From: Clostridium sp. OF09-36
GTDB taxonomy: Bacteria > Bacillota > Clostridia > Lachnospirales > Lachnospiraceae
DNA: 64,000 nt
Assembly: GCF_003481985.1 (NCBI RefSeq)
Contig: NZ_QUMD01000003.1
Coordinates: 156,363-220,362, forward strand
Reading direction: 5' to 3'
Numbering within the stretch: the stretch's first letter is position 1; each line of letters starts with the position of its first letter. Under the pieces are notes generated by a model. It did not search any database. It saw only the letters and a list, made by a program, of their open reading frames with translations, and was not told where the DNA came from. Positions 52,192 to 60,666 of this stretch are shown one piece after another. The position numbers and the translations under genes are program-made.

Positions 52192-52410
52192 TTGGCCGAA
52201 TTTCAGATTAGCCTTGCGGCGGCCAGAGTAAATGCCAATATGACTCAGGAAGATACAGCAAGAGCAATGAAAGTAAGCAAAACTACTGTAGTTAACTGGG
52301 AAAAAGGTAAAGTGATTCTGGGTATTCCAGAGGTAGAAATGATGTCTCGTTTATATGGAATTCCGCAGGACTATATTTTTTTACCCTGTTATTCTACAAA
52401 AAGTAGATAA
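52192..52410 (+). CDS. Cro-like HTH regulator
   Basis: 72 residues, probably starting at the TTG at 52192, 8 bases after AGGAGG; the GTG at 52183 overlaps that site. It is almost entirely an Xre helix-turn-helix: 'MTQEDTARAMKVSKTTVVNW' and 'GIPEVEMMSRLYGIP'. Partner of the divergent cI-like gene. A third operator copy lies inside its 3' end. Confidence 0.82.
   Translation: MAEFQISLAAARVNANMTQEDTARAMKVSKTTVVNWEKGKVILGIPEVEMMSRLYGIPQDYIFLPCYSTKSR
52394..52406. promoter_or_regulatory. Operator O3 at the 3' end of the cro-like gene
   Basis: CTACAAAAAGTAG, the perfect form of the repeat (arms CTAC/GTAG). About 250 bases from O1/O2, so looping between bound repressors is possible. Confidence 0.7.
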
Positions 52411-52426
52411 AGGGGAGGCGAAGAGA

Positions 52427-52615
52427 GTGCTGAAAAAGATTTATTTTGAGCTTGTTGCCATAAGAAAAGAGCTCCAGGCAATTCGGAGTTACCTGGAGCC
52501 TAAAAAGGTATCGACAGAGATTATGGTCGACACAATTCGAAATCATTTAAGTGAAGTTATTGATCAATCGATGTCTCCGGAAGATATCTTAACCGTTTCC
52601 GGCCACGATAGCTGA
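52427..52615 (+). pseudogene. Small helical protein interrupted by IS110 remnant
   Basis: Starts at GTG 52427 after AGGGGAGG. The first ~45 residues ('LKKIYFELVAIRKELQAIRS' and on) form a basic amphipathic helix typical of small phage early genes; the frame then enters the antisense of the IS110 transposase at about 52580, so the original C-terminus is lost or displaced. Confidence 0.5.
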
Positions 52616-53642
52616 TCCGGCTTTCTCCATTGTGCTTCCCTGATTGGTCTGTCACAATTGCATATCCAGCTAACTTCTGCAGCTGTTTGGGATTATCAAA
52701 ACGCTTGATATCTCCAACTTCTGCAAGAAATCCACTGACTGTGATCAGACCGATTCCTTTGATTTCCATCAGCTTATCAACATATGGAATTTCCCCAAGT
52801 ATCGCTTCAATTCTATGAAGCAGTTCATCTAATCTTGTCGCATATACATCCAGGTCATTCAGAAGATGTCTCAGTTCTATTCTTGCTGCTTCCGGTGCCT
52901 CTTTGCTTCCAACGCTATGCTCGGCTGCTGATACCAGGGTCTTTGCCCTTTTCATTCCTGCGCCTCTCAGCTTTGCGTCTCTCCAAATCTGGTTTACACC
53001 TTCTGCTCCAAGTTTTTTTATATCTTCTGGAAGCGGTGCTATCTGCAGCACTTTTCGGCCACTTACTACCTTTACATCCCCGTAAACGTCTTTATACTCA
53101 GGGAAATAGATAGAAAACCATCTGGCAATCCGATTTTTTATTCGGGTAAGTTCTTCCTGCGTCTGGAAGCGCAGGTTCGACAGGCTTCTGATCTCTGCGT
53201 AAATACCGGTTGGTATATAAGGATAAGAAAATCTTCCTTCATTTACCAACGCTGCGATTGTTTTGGGATCTTTTCGGTCATTCTTGCTTGGACTGTTATC
53301 ATCCAGTTCTTTTGACTTTTTAACATGGTGCGGATTTACATGCACAGGCTTCATTCCGTTGTCCTGCAGGAACTTTCCCAATGCAAACCAATAGTGTCCT
53401 GTTGGCCCCATTCCGGGAATCACAACGTTTTTTCCATGCTTTTCTGCAAGATCCTCCATCCATGCTTTAAATGTCAGGAAACCAGCCTCTGTATTGCTAA
53501 ACTCCAGCGGTTTCTTCGTATACTCATAATTCCGCCAGTCGAATGCTCTGGCATAATGAGTTTCACTGCCGACATCGATTCCTACAATCAAAGTTTTTTC
53601 AGTTATGGATGCAATTTTTGCGTTCTGCGTGTTATAATTCAT
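52557..53642 (-). pseudogene. IS110-family transposase, C-terminus missing
   Basis: 361 residues remain. N-terminal DEDD domain starts with 'LIVGIDVGSETHYARAFDW'; the Tnp_20 domain is present up to 'SRISYRGRKRLRYL', which includes the conserved serine. After that the sequence becomes unrelated ('PETSIDQ' and stop), while complete members continue for about 60 more residues. The transposase gene is cut at about 52585 by a junction with the small early gene, so it is probably inactive. Confidence 0.85.
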
Positions 53643-53880
53643 TTCGATACCTCTTTGTTTAATAAGATTTTTACTAACCCTGCAAAGTCAGTAACCTTAT
53701 TTTACACTGAGGTATTTTTTTCTCAACCTTCTTTCTTGGCGGCCCCTACATTTGAATTATACAGGAAGCTCCTTTCTTTTGTACTTGGCGCTGCAACGCC
53801 TGTACAGAAAGTATATCACTGGGGAGATGCGGAAGACAAGATTGAAACCGTAAATCTGATATAGAGAGGAGGCGAGGGGC

Positions 53881-54033
53881 ATGAATCCGACAGAGCAGGA
53901 TACTATGCGGAAAATTGTGGAGGATGTTCGCAATGCACGGGAATATAGCCGCCAGGCGAGTGTTTTGTCAGTGGCAGCTATAGTCATTTGTGCGGTTGCA
54001 TTAATAATCATCCGAGTAGTACTGGCACAATAA
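53881..54033 (+). CDS. 50-residue single-span membrane protein
   Basis: ATG at 53881 preceded by GAGGAGGCGAGGGG. The N-terminal half is charged and helical (MNPTEQDTMRKIVEDVRNA), the C-terminal half is one membrane segment ('VAAIVICAVALIIIRVVLA'). Its last 26 bases overlap, antisense, the end of the convergent gene at 54008, so both membrane tails are coded by the same DNA. Size and form fit a holin-like or small toxin-like protein of a mobile element; no family is recognised. Confidence 0.55.
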   Translation: MNPTEQDTMRKIVEDVRNAREYSRQASVLSVAAIVICAVALIIIRVVLAQ

Positions 54034-54277
54034 CGGCTGCAATACTTACCAGAATAGCAACAATGGAAGTGATCTTTGCAAAGAGAGCCTCTTTCTTTGC
54101 TGATTCAGCTTCAGACTTTGCGAAGTCGAGTTGCTCTTTCAAGATATCAGCTTGTTGAGCAGTGGATTTGGCAAGGTTGGGTCTCGATTGTTTGGTAACA
54201 GGATCATAGTGAGGAGTAGACTCATAAACACGGGTCTTTCCAGTTTTCTTGTCGTAGTGTTGAACGATGGTCGGCAT
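54008..54277 (-). CDS. Chimeric small membrane protein with IS1634-like leader
   Basis: 89 residues, start ATG at 54277 (AGGAG 6 bases ahead). The first ~33 residues ('IVQHYDKKTGKTRVYES' and on) look like the beginning of IS1634/IS4-type transposases; then follows a charged coiled-coil stretch ('DILKEQLDFAKSEAESAKKE') and a C-terminal membrane anchor ('ITSIVAILVSIAAVIVPVLL'). It looks like a fusion of an insertion-sequence start with an unrelated small membrane protein. Overlaps 53881-54033 tail to tail. Confidence 0.6.
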   Translation of the reverse strand: MPTIVQHYDKKTGKTRVYESTPHYDPVTKQSRPNLAKSTAQQADILKEQLDFAKSEAESAKKEALFAKITSIVAILVSIAAVIVPVLLG

Positions 54278-54395
54278 AGTGCATCTCCTTTTGATAGTGG
54301 TTATATTTATAATATCACAACCATCATAAAACGTCAAAATATAGTGGCTATAAATGATTACAAATATATCCACTATATATAGTGCAATATGACGA

Positions 54396-54458
54396 TAAAA
54401 AAGAAGCCCCAACGGGACTTCTTTAAAAATCAGATATTAATCAGCTGTGAATAGTAAC
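54396..54458 (-). repeat. 63-bp inverted repeat, left copy
   Basis: Reverse complement of 63336-63398 with one mismatch. It includes a terminator hairpin (AAGAAGTCCCGTTGGGGCTTCTT plus T-run) facing left. Identity stops sharply at both ends. Confidence 0.9.
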
Positions 54459-54520
54459 CCAATATCCCGTCAGACCAGATTACGATTATAAGGAATCAGG
54501 CGTTTAGCCTATGCAGAAAA

Positions 54521-55346
54521 ACGGAAGGAAGTTACCAGCTGGGACTGGATTTGTTTGGATTTATCCGTCTGAAGGAAATTCAGGTTGATGTGGTAGACAC
54601 CCGTTACGCCATTCCCTGTGGGGCTCCGGTGGGAATTTATCTAAAATCCGATGGCGTTATGGTCATAGGAACCGGAGAACTGATTAATCAGGAAGGCATG
54701 AGTGTAGAACCGGCAGCAGGGCTTCTGCAGTCCGCAGCGACACCCAGGGAATTGGAACTATGACTTATCTTGATTTGAACGGCAATTTTGGAGCGTTGGG
54801 GCATGGCATCAGCGACAGTGATACGGGAGAAGTGGTGGAAATTTCCCAGGGAAATCTTTATGATACGGAAATCATCGGTATTGAAAAAGGGACGATTGGC
54901 AATCCGGGGGTGATGTCCGGTGTGATTTATTATGGTCCCGGTTCCCTTTTGGGAGAAGTCAGGGTCAACACAGAGTCCGGAATCTTTGGTACTGTCAATG
55001 ACCGGTTTGTGAAGAATGTGACTCAGGAGCCTGTGGAAATCGGATACCGTCAGGATGTGACGAAAGGATTGGCATACTTAAGGATCGGCGTGTCAGGTGA
55101 GATAAAAGATTATGAGATAGAGATTCTGAAAGTAGATTATTCCAGCAATCATACGAATAAAAGCCTGGTCATCCAGGTCACTGACCCGGAACTTCTGGAA
55201 CTTACCGGCGGCATTGTCCAGGGCATGAGCGGAAGCCTATTATTCAGAACGGAAAACTCATTGGGACCGTAACCCATGTATTTGTTCAAGACTCCACCAG
55301 AGGATATGGAATATTTATTGAAAATATGTTAGAGGCAGCGGAATGA
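54521..55346 (+). pseudogene. SpoIVB-like S55 peptidase remnant without PDZ domain
   Basis: Pieces in order: 'GSYQLGLDLFGFIRLKEIQV' and 'GAPVGIYLKSDGVMVIGTGE', a jump at about 54740, then 'TQGIGTMTYLDLNGNFGALG', 'GHGISDSDTGEVVEISQG' and 'GGIVQGMSGS' with the catalytic serine. The PDZ domain that should lie at the jump is absent (~70 residues), and the membrane anchor at the N-terminus is not found. A one-base loss near 55237 shifts the last 35 residues ('GTVTHVFVQDSTRGYGIFIE' when repaired). SpoIVB cleaves SpoIVFA in sporulation; this copy is probably not functional, and the true spoIVB should be elsewhere. Confidence 0.7.
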
Positions 55347-55351
55347 TCCTT

Positions 55352-55396
55352 AGCAGGTAATGCAATGAGTATTTCATTGTAATACCTGCTTTTTAT
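55352..55396 (+). terminator. Terminator after SpoIVB-like remnant
   Basis: AGCAGGTAATGCAATGA pairs with TCATTGTAATACCTGCT over a 5-base loop, followed by TTTTTAT. Confidence 0.75.
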
Positions 55397-55435
55397 ATTC
55401 AAAAGAAAAGGTTTTCGTCTAAAATGGTGGTTAGA

Positions 55436-55911
55436 TCATGGCGTTATTTGCACTCGATAACTGGTTGAGGCACCATCTTGAACTTCAAGCAAGGAACAGA
55501 CAACAAATTCTTCTCCGTACATTATCGTACATTCTTCCTGATTGATGAGAAGTGTCACATTGTCCTCATCCAAAGATATTACCTGGAACAACAAACCAAT
55601 CATATCAGGGATTTCAGATTTCTTGGGATTCTGCACTAACGTATCATCAAAATCCTCATAAAAAATATCACCGTTTGATATTTCATAATCTTTGGATTCC
55701 CCTTTCCATAGCCGACAGATTCCCCGAATTCATTCGTACCGCTATTGTACGGGGTAACCTTCAGCAGGAAATACTTTGCCTCCATACCGTTTTTGTCGGG
55801 AACGAATGCAAAATATCTGAAATAGACAAGTGTCTCAATTGCTAAAATAGAGATCAAACCGATAATGACACCGATAATGATACCAATATTTCGAAGAGTT
55901 GCATTATGCAT
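55436..55911 (-). pseudogene. Membrane-anchored protein of unknown function, one frameshift
   Basis: Start ATG at 55911 (AAGGAGA upstream). One N-terminal membrane segment ('IGIIIGVIIGLISILAIETL'), then an extracellular or cytoplasmic domain. Adding one base near 55708 joins two frames through 'YEISNGDIFYEDFDD' to give 158 residues. The C-terminal half is beta-rich. No family recognised. Confidence 0.55.
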
Positions 55912-56044
55912 AATTTTCTCCTTAAATACCAGTTCACTCTTTTGTTTCCTAATGAATTATAGTATATCGTAGTGCACCTAACAATATAAATGTTGTTCAC
56001 ACTATACTGGATTATCATACAGAAATCAATAATAACATCTTTTC

Positions 56045-56112
56045 ATAAGTTTATGCTTATGTATAAATATAATAACATATATTTGATTTTATGTCTGCCT
56101 CCATATTATAAT
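56045..56112 (+). promoter_or_regulatory. LysR box and promoter of the dehydratase-symporter operon
   Basis: ATAAGTTTATGCTTAT (56045-56060, ATAAG-N6-CTTAT), then TTGATT as -35 (56083) and TATAAT (56107-56112). Box start to -35 start is 38 bases, the same as in the region at 60540, and the intervening AT-rich sequence is also alike. Confidence 0.65.
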
Positions 56113-56176
56113 CAACTTACAGAGAGAAATTCACGTGAAAAACTCATGATAAAAAGTTGGTGGAGGGTAATAAAAT

Positions 56177-57343
56177 ATGAAAATTACCGATGTAAAAGTT
56201 ATTCCTGTTAACCAGTTTTTGTTTGTAAAAATTTATACAGATGAAGGGATTACAGGTATTGGAGAATCAGGTGCCTGGGGATTTTTAAAGGCATCCGGCA
56301 TTATTATCGATACATTGTTTCGGGATTACCTGATTGGGAAAAACCCATTGGAAATTGAGAAGCATTGGCAGTTTTTGGTGCATTCCAACTATTTCCGGGG
56401 AGCGGCGTTGATGGGAGCAGTAAGCGCCGTAGATATCGCATTGTGGGATATCGCCGGAAAATACTATAATGTTCCAATTCATAGTTTGTTGGGAGGAAAA
56501 GTCAGAGAGAAAATCAGAACTTATAGTCATGTGCGGGGTAAGACGCTGCCGGAACTTTTAGAACGTTGCCAGGCGTCTATTGAGGAGGGGTTTACCGCGG
56601 TGGGACATTTATGTCCATTTCTGGACGAGCCTATGGACAAGGTATATAATAAGTCTTATGTAAGGAAGATCAGTGATGCGGTGAACGTCGTGAGACGTGT
56701 TCGTGAAAACATTGGCGATGATGTGGATATCTGTGTGGAATGTTCCCGATTCATGAATCCGGCAGAGGCTATCATCCTTGGCAATGAGATTGAACCGTTC
56801 CGCCCATATTTCTATGAAGATCCGGTGCGGCCGGATAACTTTGATGCCATGGCTGAGGTGGCGGCCAATATTAAAATCCCTATTGCAACCGGTGAAAGAA
56901 TCCACACGCTGCAGGAATTCATGATGCTTGTAAACCGCAAGGCATTGAGATATTTAAGGGCAGATGTAATCCTGTGCGGCGGTATTACAGGGCTGAAGAA
57001 GATTGCAGTTCTGGCAGAGGCCAATGACCTTCTGATTGTGCCGCATAATCCTTGCAGTCCAATCTGTACGGCAGCCAGCGTTCATGTGGATGCTTCTACA
57101 GCCGCATTTGCAATTCAGGAATATCCAAATGATTCTCGTATGAGGACTCAGCCGGGTACTGGAGAGAAGTTCCCGCTGAATGAGATTGTGACAGATACCA
57201 TTAAATGTGACAGGGGATATCTGATTGTGCCGGATGCACCAGGTCTGGGAATTGATTTGGTGGATGATGCAGAAAAGAAGTTCCCTTATGATCAGTATCC
57301 GATTCGGATGAGAACAGGTGTGGACGGCGGTTTCGTAGGTTAA
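56177..57343 (+). CDS. Enolase-superfamily (mandelate racemase/galactonate dehydratase-like) enzyme
   Basis: 388 residues. N-terminal capping domain, then barrel with 'GAVSAVDIALWDIAGK'. Metal-ligand positions: 'DICVECSRFMNP' (Glu where Asp is usual), 'YFYEDPVRPDN' and 'IATGERIHT'; the C-terminal base region is 'VPHNPCSPICTAASVHVD'. The lysine- or histidine-type base expected beside the first ligand is not obvious (C-S follows). Most likely a sugar-acid dehydratase, of unassigned specificity. First gene of an operon with a sodium symporter. Confidence 0.82.
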   Translation: MKITDVKVIPVNQFLFVKIYTDEGITGIGESGAWGFLKASGIIIDTLFRDYLIGKNPLEIEKHWQFLVHSNYFRGAALMGAVSAVDIALWDIAGKYYNVPIHSLLGGKVREKIRTYSHVRGKTLPELLERCQASIEEGFTAVGHLCPFLDEPMDKVYNKSYVRKISDAVNVVRRVRENIGDDVDICVECSRFMNPAEAIILGNEIEPFRPYFYEDPVRPDNFDAMAEVAANIKIPIATGERIHTLQEFMMLVNRKALRYLRADVILCGGITGLKKIAVLAEANDLLIVPHNPCSPICTAASVHVDASTAAFAIQEYPNDSRMRTQPGTGEKFPLNEIVTDTIKCDRGYLIVPDAPGLGIDLVDDAEKKFPYDQYPIRMRTGVDGGFVG

Positions 57344-57379
57344 GGGTTGGCAAGATAAGAGATATGGAGGGGGAAAACT

Positions 57380-58798
57380 ATGCTGAATGTGATTGACTGG
57401 CTTGTGATTCTTCTGATTATTTGTTTTTTGGTTCTGATTGTTAAGAAATTTGCTTCTAAAATCAAAAATGCAGAGAGTTATTATGTGGCTTCACGTAGTA
57501 TCCCATTTTCACTTCTGGTGGGGACATTGGTGGCATCTTGGTATGGAGGGCCGGGGCTGCTGAATACAGTTGAGACAGCGGCGATGTCGGGCCTTGCTGC
57601 TTGGGGAATCTGGTGTGTAGGTGCTCATGTGGCCAGGATTCCGCTGGCCCTTTGGGTGGCACCGGCAGTCAGTATGCGTACAGAGATGACTATTCCGCAG
57701 ATGTTGAAAAAGGTTTATGGTAAGAAAGTGTCTTTCTTTATGGCAATTTATATGCTGATTACGCTTCTTTCCATTTCAGAGATTGTTGCGTTAAAAAATG
57801 TTGTGGCAGGCTTGTTTGGCGAGAGCGTGACCTGGGTGGTTCCGCTGATTCTGATGGGAGTTGTGGTTTTGACAATTTTCGGCGGAATGATGGGAGTCGC
57901 AGTGACAGATATGCTTTTGTTTTTCTGTATGTGTGTTTCGATTGCGGCTGCCACTTCTGCTCTTTGGGGCAATGTAGGTTGCTGGGAAGGATTAATACAG
58001 AAACTGACAGCGGTCTATGGACCAGATACGACGCAGGATATGCTGAACCCTTTCCATGGAGCCAATACGCTGGAAGTCGTAACATTGATGTTTGTGTCTT
58101 TGAAGGTGTATGTGCATGCCAATCTTTATCAGAGGTTTTCCGCTGCTGACAGTCCACGTTCAGCTGCCAGATCTTATTTAGCATGTTTCTGTATCTTTAT
58201 TATGATGGATTTCCTGCTGACCATTGCCGGGCTGGTAGTAGGGACTGAGCGCCCAGGAACCAATATTGCACAATCATATATCGCAATGGTGTGTCAGGTT
58301 CTTCCATCAGGCATTCGAGGGATGTTTGCTGTGGGGCTTTTAGGCGCGATTATATCTACGCTTGATAGTGTCTGGTTGGCATGCGCCATGATGATTGCTA
58401 ATGACATCATTGGTGAGCTGATTCCGCTGTCGGACCAGAAGAATATTCTGTGTGGAAGGATTTCTATCGCTGCCTTTGCTTTGATCGGATACATGGGGGC
58501 ATTTTACTTTACCCGTTCTGTAGATGTTACCAAGTTTTTTGGAACTATGACGATGTCAGTTCAATTTGTTATGGCAATTATGGGATTATTCTATCGGGGA
58601 AGGAAGACGGACGTTGCCGCCTGGGCTGCTATGATAAGCGGCGGACTTACGTTTTTTGTGATTAAGTTCTGCTATCCTGTGGTGACACCTATCGGCAATA
58701 TTGACGGAGCGTTTTTTGCAGTACCTGTTTCATTGATTGCATTTCTGATTGGCAGCCGGTTTGGTAAGGAATATACAAGAGAATGTGCGAAAGGATAG
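57380..58798 (+). CDS. Sodium:solute symporter family transporter
   Basis: 472 residues, about 13 membrane segments. 'NAESYYVASRSIPFSLLVGT' and 'ASWYGGPGLLNTVETAAMSG' match the N-terminal sodium-site region of the SSS family; 'MFAVGLLGAIISTLDSVWLA' the eighth-helix sodium region. It probably takes up the acid handled by the upstream dehydratase. 36 bases separate the two genes. Confidence 0.88.
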   Translation: MLNVIDWLVILLIICFLVLIVKKFASKIKNAESYYVASRSIPFSLLVGTLVASWYGGPGLLNTVETAAMSGLAAWGIWCVGAHVARIPLALWVAPAVSMRTEMTIPQMLKKVYGKKVSFFMAIYMLITLLSISEIVALKNVVAGLFGESVTWVVPLILMGVVVLTIFGGMMGVAVTDMLLFFCMCVSIAAATSALWGNVGCWEGLIQKLTAVYGPDTTQDMLNPFHGANTLEVVTLMFVSLKVYVHANLYQRFSAADSPRSAARSYLACFCIFIMMDFLLTIAGLVVGTERPGTNIAQSYIAMVCQVLPSGIRGMFAVGLLGAIISTLDSVWLACAMMIANDIIGELIPLSDQKNILCGRISIAAFALIGYMGAFYFTRSVDVTKFFGTMTMSVQFVMAIMGLFYRGRKTDVAAWAAMISGGLTFFVIKFCYPVVTPIGNIDGAFFAVPVSLIAFLIGSRFGKEYTRECAKG

Positions 58799-58811
58799 GA
58801 AGGGCGAGGTC

Positions 58812-59041
58812 ATGAAAGATAAGAACAAAAGAGATTCTATGGTCATTGATTGGCTGTTGGTGATTTTGTATTTTGTAATTGTCCTGATTTTGACGGTATC
58901 TATTTATGTGCGCAGTAATTTTATGATTGAATTCGGAATACCGGGTGCCTGGTGATTATCGTGTCGGCAGTGTTTATAAACTACATCATCAAAATTATAC
59001 ATACCAACCCGCAGGAACAAGAGGAAAAGGATAGGGATTGA
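58812..59041 (+). pseudogene. Small two-span membrane protein after the symporter, one frameshift
   Basis: ATG at 58812 after AGGGCGAGG. First segment 'WLLVILYFVIVLILTVSIYV'; the frame stops just after 'FGIPGAW', but adding one base at 58948/58949 continues through a second membrane segment ('LVIIVSAVFINYIIKIIH') to a charged tail, 76 residues in all. Small partner proteins of this kind accompany some SSS symporters (for example the YhdT partner of PanF). Confidence 0.6.
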
Positions 59042-59043
59042 AT

Positions 59044-59583
59044 ATGCAGATTGAGTGTACATCTATCACGTTAAGTAAAGAAGATTTGGAGAAACAACTT
59101 CAGAAAAAGGGAACTTTATGGCTGAATAAGTTGTTTACATGCGGACGGACAGTGTCCAATATTGAACTGAAATATGTAGAGTATCTGATTTTGGAATACA
59201 AAATCAGTTTTCGAAAAAATCTTGGCACAATGTTAAGTGGCAATAGGGAGCAAGAAAACATGCAGTCAATCCGCATGATTGGAAATGGCAGCACAGGAAG
59301 TGTGGCCCTTCTGGAAATGCTCCCGTCTCTTGAAGTGAAAGATGTACCAGCAAGTATGATTCAACCAAAGGATTATGAACCTGAGGATATGAAATTCGAC
59401 TCCAAGCAGGTGGCGGTTATCTTCAGCAGAAAAATGCTGGGAAAGCGCTGCCGGACTATAGAATTTACAGGCGTTACCAGTGTTTATCGGCCATTCTGGG
59501 CAGTATATTTCGGGGAGGCCAGAGCAGATGGCAAGATGCTTTGCCGCCCCTATGCAGCAGATGGGTTTACTATAAAACGATAA
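59044..59583 (+). CDS. Hypothetical protein of the dehydratase-symporter operon
   Basis: 179 residues, soluble, no signal peptide. The ATG at 59044 is favoured over the TTG at 59038. Basic N-terminus, a beta-rich middle ('IELKYVEYLILEYKISF') and a C-terminus with 'VTSVYRPFWAVYFGEARADG' that has the look of a repeat-like beta sheet. It lies 3 bases after the small membrane gene, so it belongs to the same operon. I do not recognise the family. Confidence 0.6.
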   Translation: MQIECTSITLSKEDLEKQLQKKGTLWLNKLFTCGRTVSNIELKYVEYLILEYKISFRKNLGTMLSGNREQENMQSIRMIGNGSTGSVALLEMLPSLEVKDVPASMIQPKDYEPEDMKFDSKQVAVIFSRKMLGKRCRTIEFTGVTSVYRPFWAVYFGEARADGKMLCRPYAADGFTIKR

Positions 59584-59595
59584 AGGACAAGATGG

Positions 59596-60513
59596 TTATT
59601 GCTTGTTTGCTTGAGCGAGGTGTTTCTGCATTACATCCAGAAGATCAGAAATATAATCCGATATGTGGAGGCTTTTATGAAAACAGAGAAATTCGCTGTA
59701 ATGGATTTCTGAGCAGTTGATATAATAGTAATTTGAGGTTTCGTATAATTCAGGAGTGACATTATAGTAAGATATAGGCAAAAAAGTAAGACATCCTAGT
59801 TTGGGGAAATTGGGTACGATGGGAGCCAGGTTTTCAAATTCGTATTTGATTTTCAGCGGTATGCCATACAGATGAGACAAGGTGTCTAATAAAAGACGGG
59901 AATAGCTTCCTATAGTCTTTGCCACAAGTTGTTGGTCATAAAGTTCGTCAAAGTTAATCGCAGAGGCATTGGCATGTCTTTTAGCAAAATCAGAAGTTTT
60001 AGGTGCAAGCACTACCATGGTGTCATTTCGGATGAAGACATAATTAAAGGAAGAGTTAGTCGGAGCTCCGCTTAAAACTCCGATATCAATCTTTCCGTCC
60101 ATAAGCAGCTGTTCAATTACATGAGAGCCGGTTTCGGTGATGGATACCTCAACCTGGGGATGAGAGGCAATGTAATCAGTCAGAATATGAGTGATGATTC
60201 CCTGGGCCTGGCCGGAGAGAACTCCGATGCGCAGCGTGTGTGTAGGAAGTTCCTGAAGGGCCTTGATCTGTTTTTCGATATTCTGGTTGAAGGAAATGAT
60301 GCTCCGGGCAATGGGAAGCATTCTTTCGCCCATTTTAGTCAGTTGGAGCGGGGAAGTCCCGCGGATGAAAAGAGGAAACTGCAGTTCATTTTCAATATTT
60401 TTGATGGTTTGGCTGAGAGCAGGCTGGGAGATAAAAAGATTTTTGGCAGCCTCTGTGATGCTGCCGCAGTTGACAATTTCCAGAAAATATTCTGCCTGTT
60501 TCTGATTCAACAT
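59596..60513 (-). CDS. LysR-family transcriptional regulator
   Basis: 305 residues. N-terminal winged helix-turn-helix 'GSITEAAKNLFISQPALSQT'; effector domain with 'LRIGVLSGQAQGIITHIL' and 'VFIRNDTMVVLAP'. Divergent from the MFS/PrpD operon, with an ATAAG-N6-CTTAT box in between; the same box is in front of the dehydratase operon at 56045, so one regulator probably controls both. Confidence 0.93.
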   Translation of the reverse strand: MLNQKQAEYFLEIVNCGSITEAAKNLFISQPALSQTIKNIENELQFPLFIRGTSPLQLTKMGERMLPIARSIISFNQNIEKQIKALQELPTHTLRIGVLSGQAQGIITHILTDYIASHPQVEVSITETGSHVIEQLLMDGKIDIGVLSGAPTNSSFNYVFIRNDTMVVLAPKTSDFAKRHANASAINFDELYDQQLVAKTIGSYSRLLLDTLSHLYGIPLKIKYEFENLAPIVPNFPKLGCLTFLPISYYNVTPELYETSNYYYINCSEIHYSEFLCFHKSLHISDYISDLLDVMQKHLAQANKQ

Positions 60514-60539
60514 AAGTTCCCTCCTTTATGGCATAAGAA

Positions 60540-60606
60540 ATAAGATACAACTTATATACACATATAATAATATATATTTGAACTTATGACAACGGTATAA
60601 TACAAT
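60540..60606 (+). promoter_or_regulatory. LysR box and promoter of the MFS-PrpD operon
   Basis: ATAAGATACAACTTAT (60540-60555), -35 TTGAAC (60578-60583), 17-base spacer, -10 TACAAT (60601-60606). The layout copies that at 56045. Confidence 0.65.
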
Positions 60607-60666
60607 CAAATTATAAAGATTTTAGCTAGAATCTGTGAGAAAAATAAAAAGGTGGAGGTATATGAG

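Larger units (their letters stand above)
49478..54458. mobile_element. Remnant of an integrative element (phage-like immunity region)
   Basis: From the tRNA fragment through the integrase, accessory genes, cI/cro-like pair and a truncated IS110 copy. No structural phage or conjugation genes remain. The left edge is set by the att-like site; the right edge is uncertain and is placed here at the 63-bp inverted repeat. Confidence 0.4.

Noticed and set aside
53325..53864. Plus-strand open frame of 179 codons overlapping the IS110 transposase
   Set aside because: Most of it is antisense to the transposase. Its last ~30 codons might belong to a decayed early gene but cannot be assigned.
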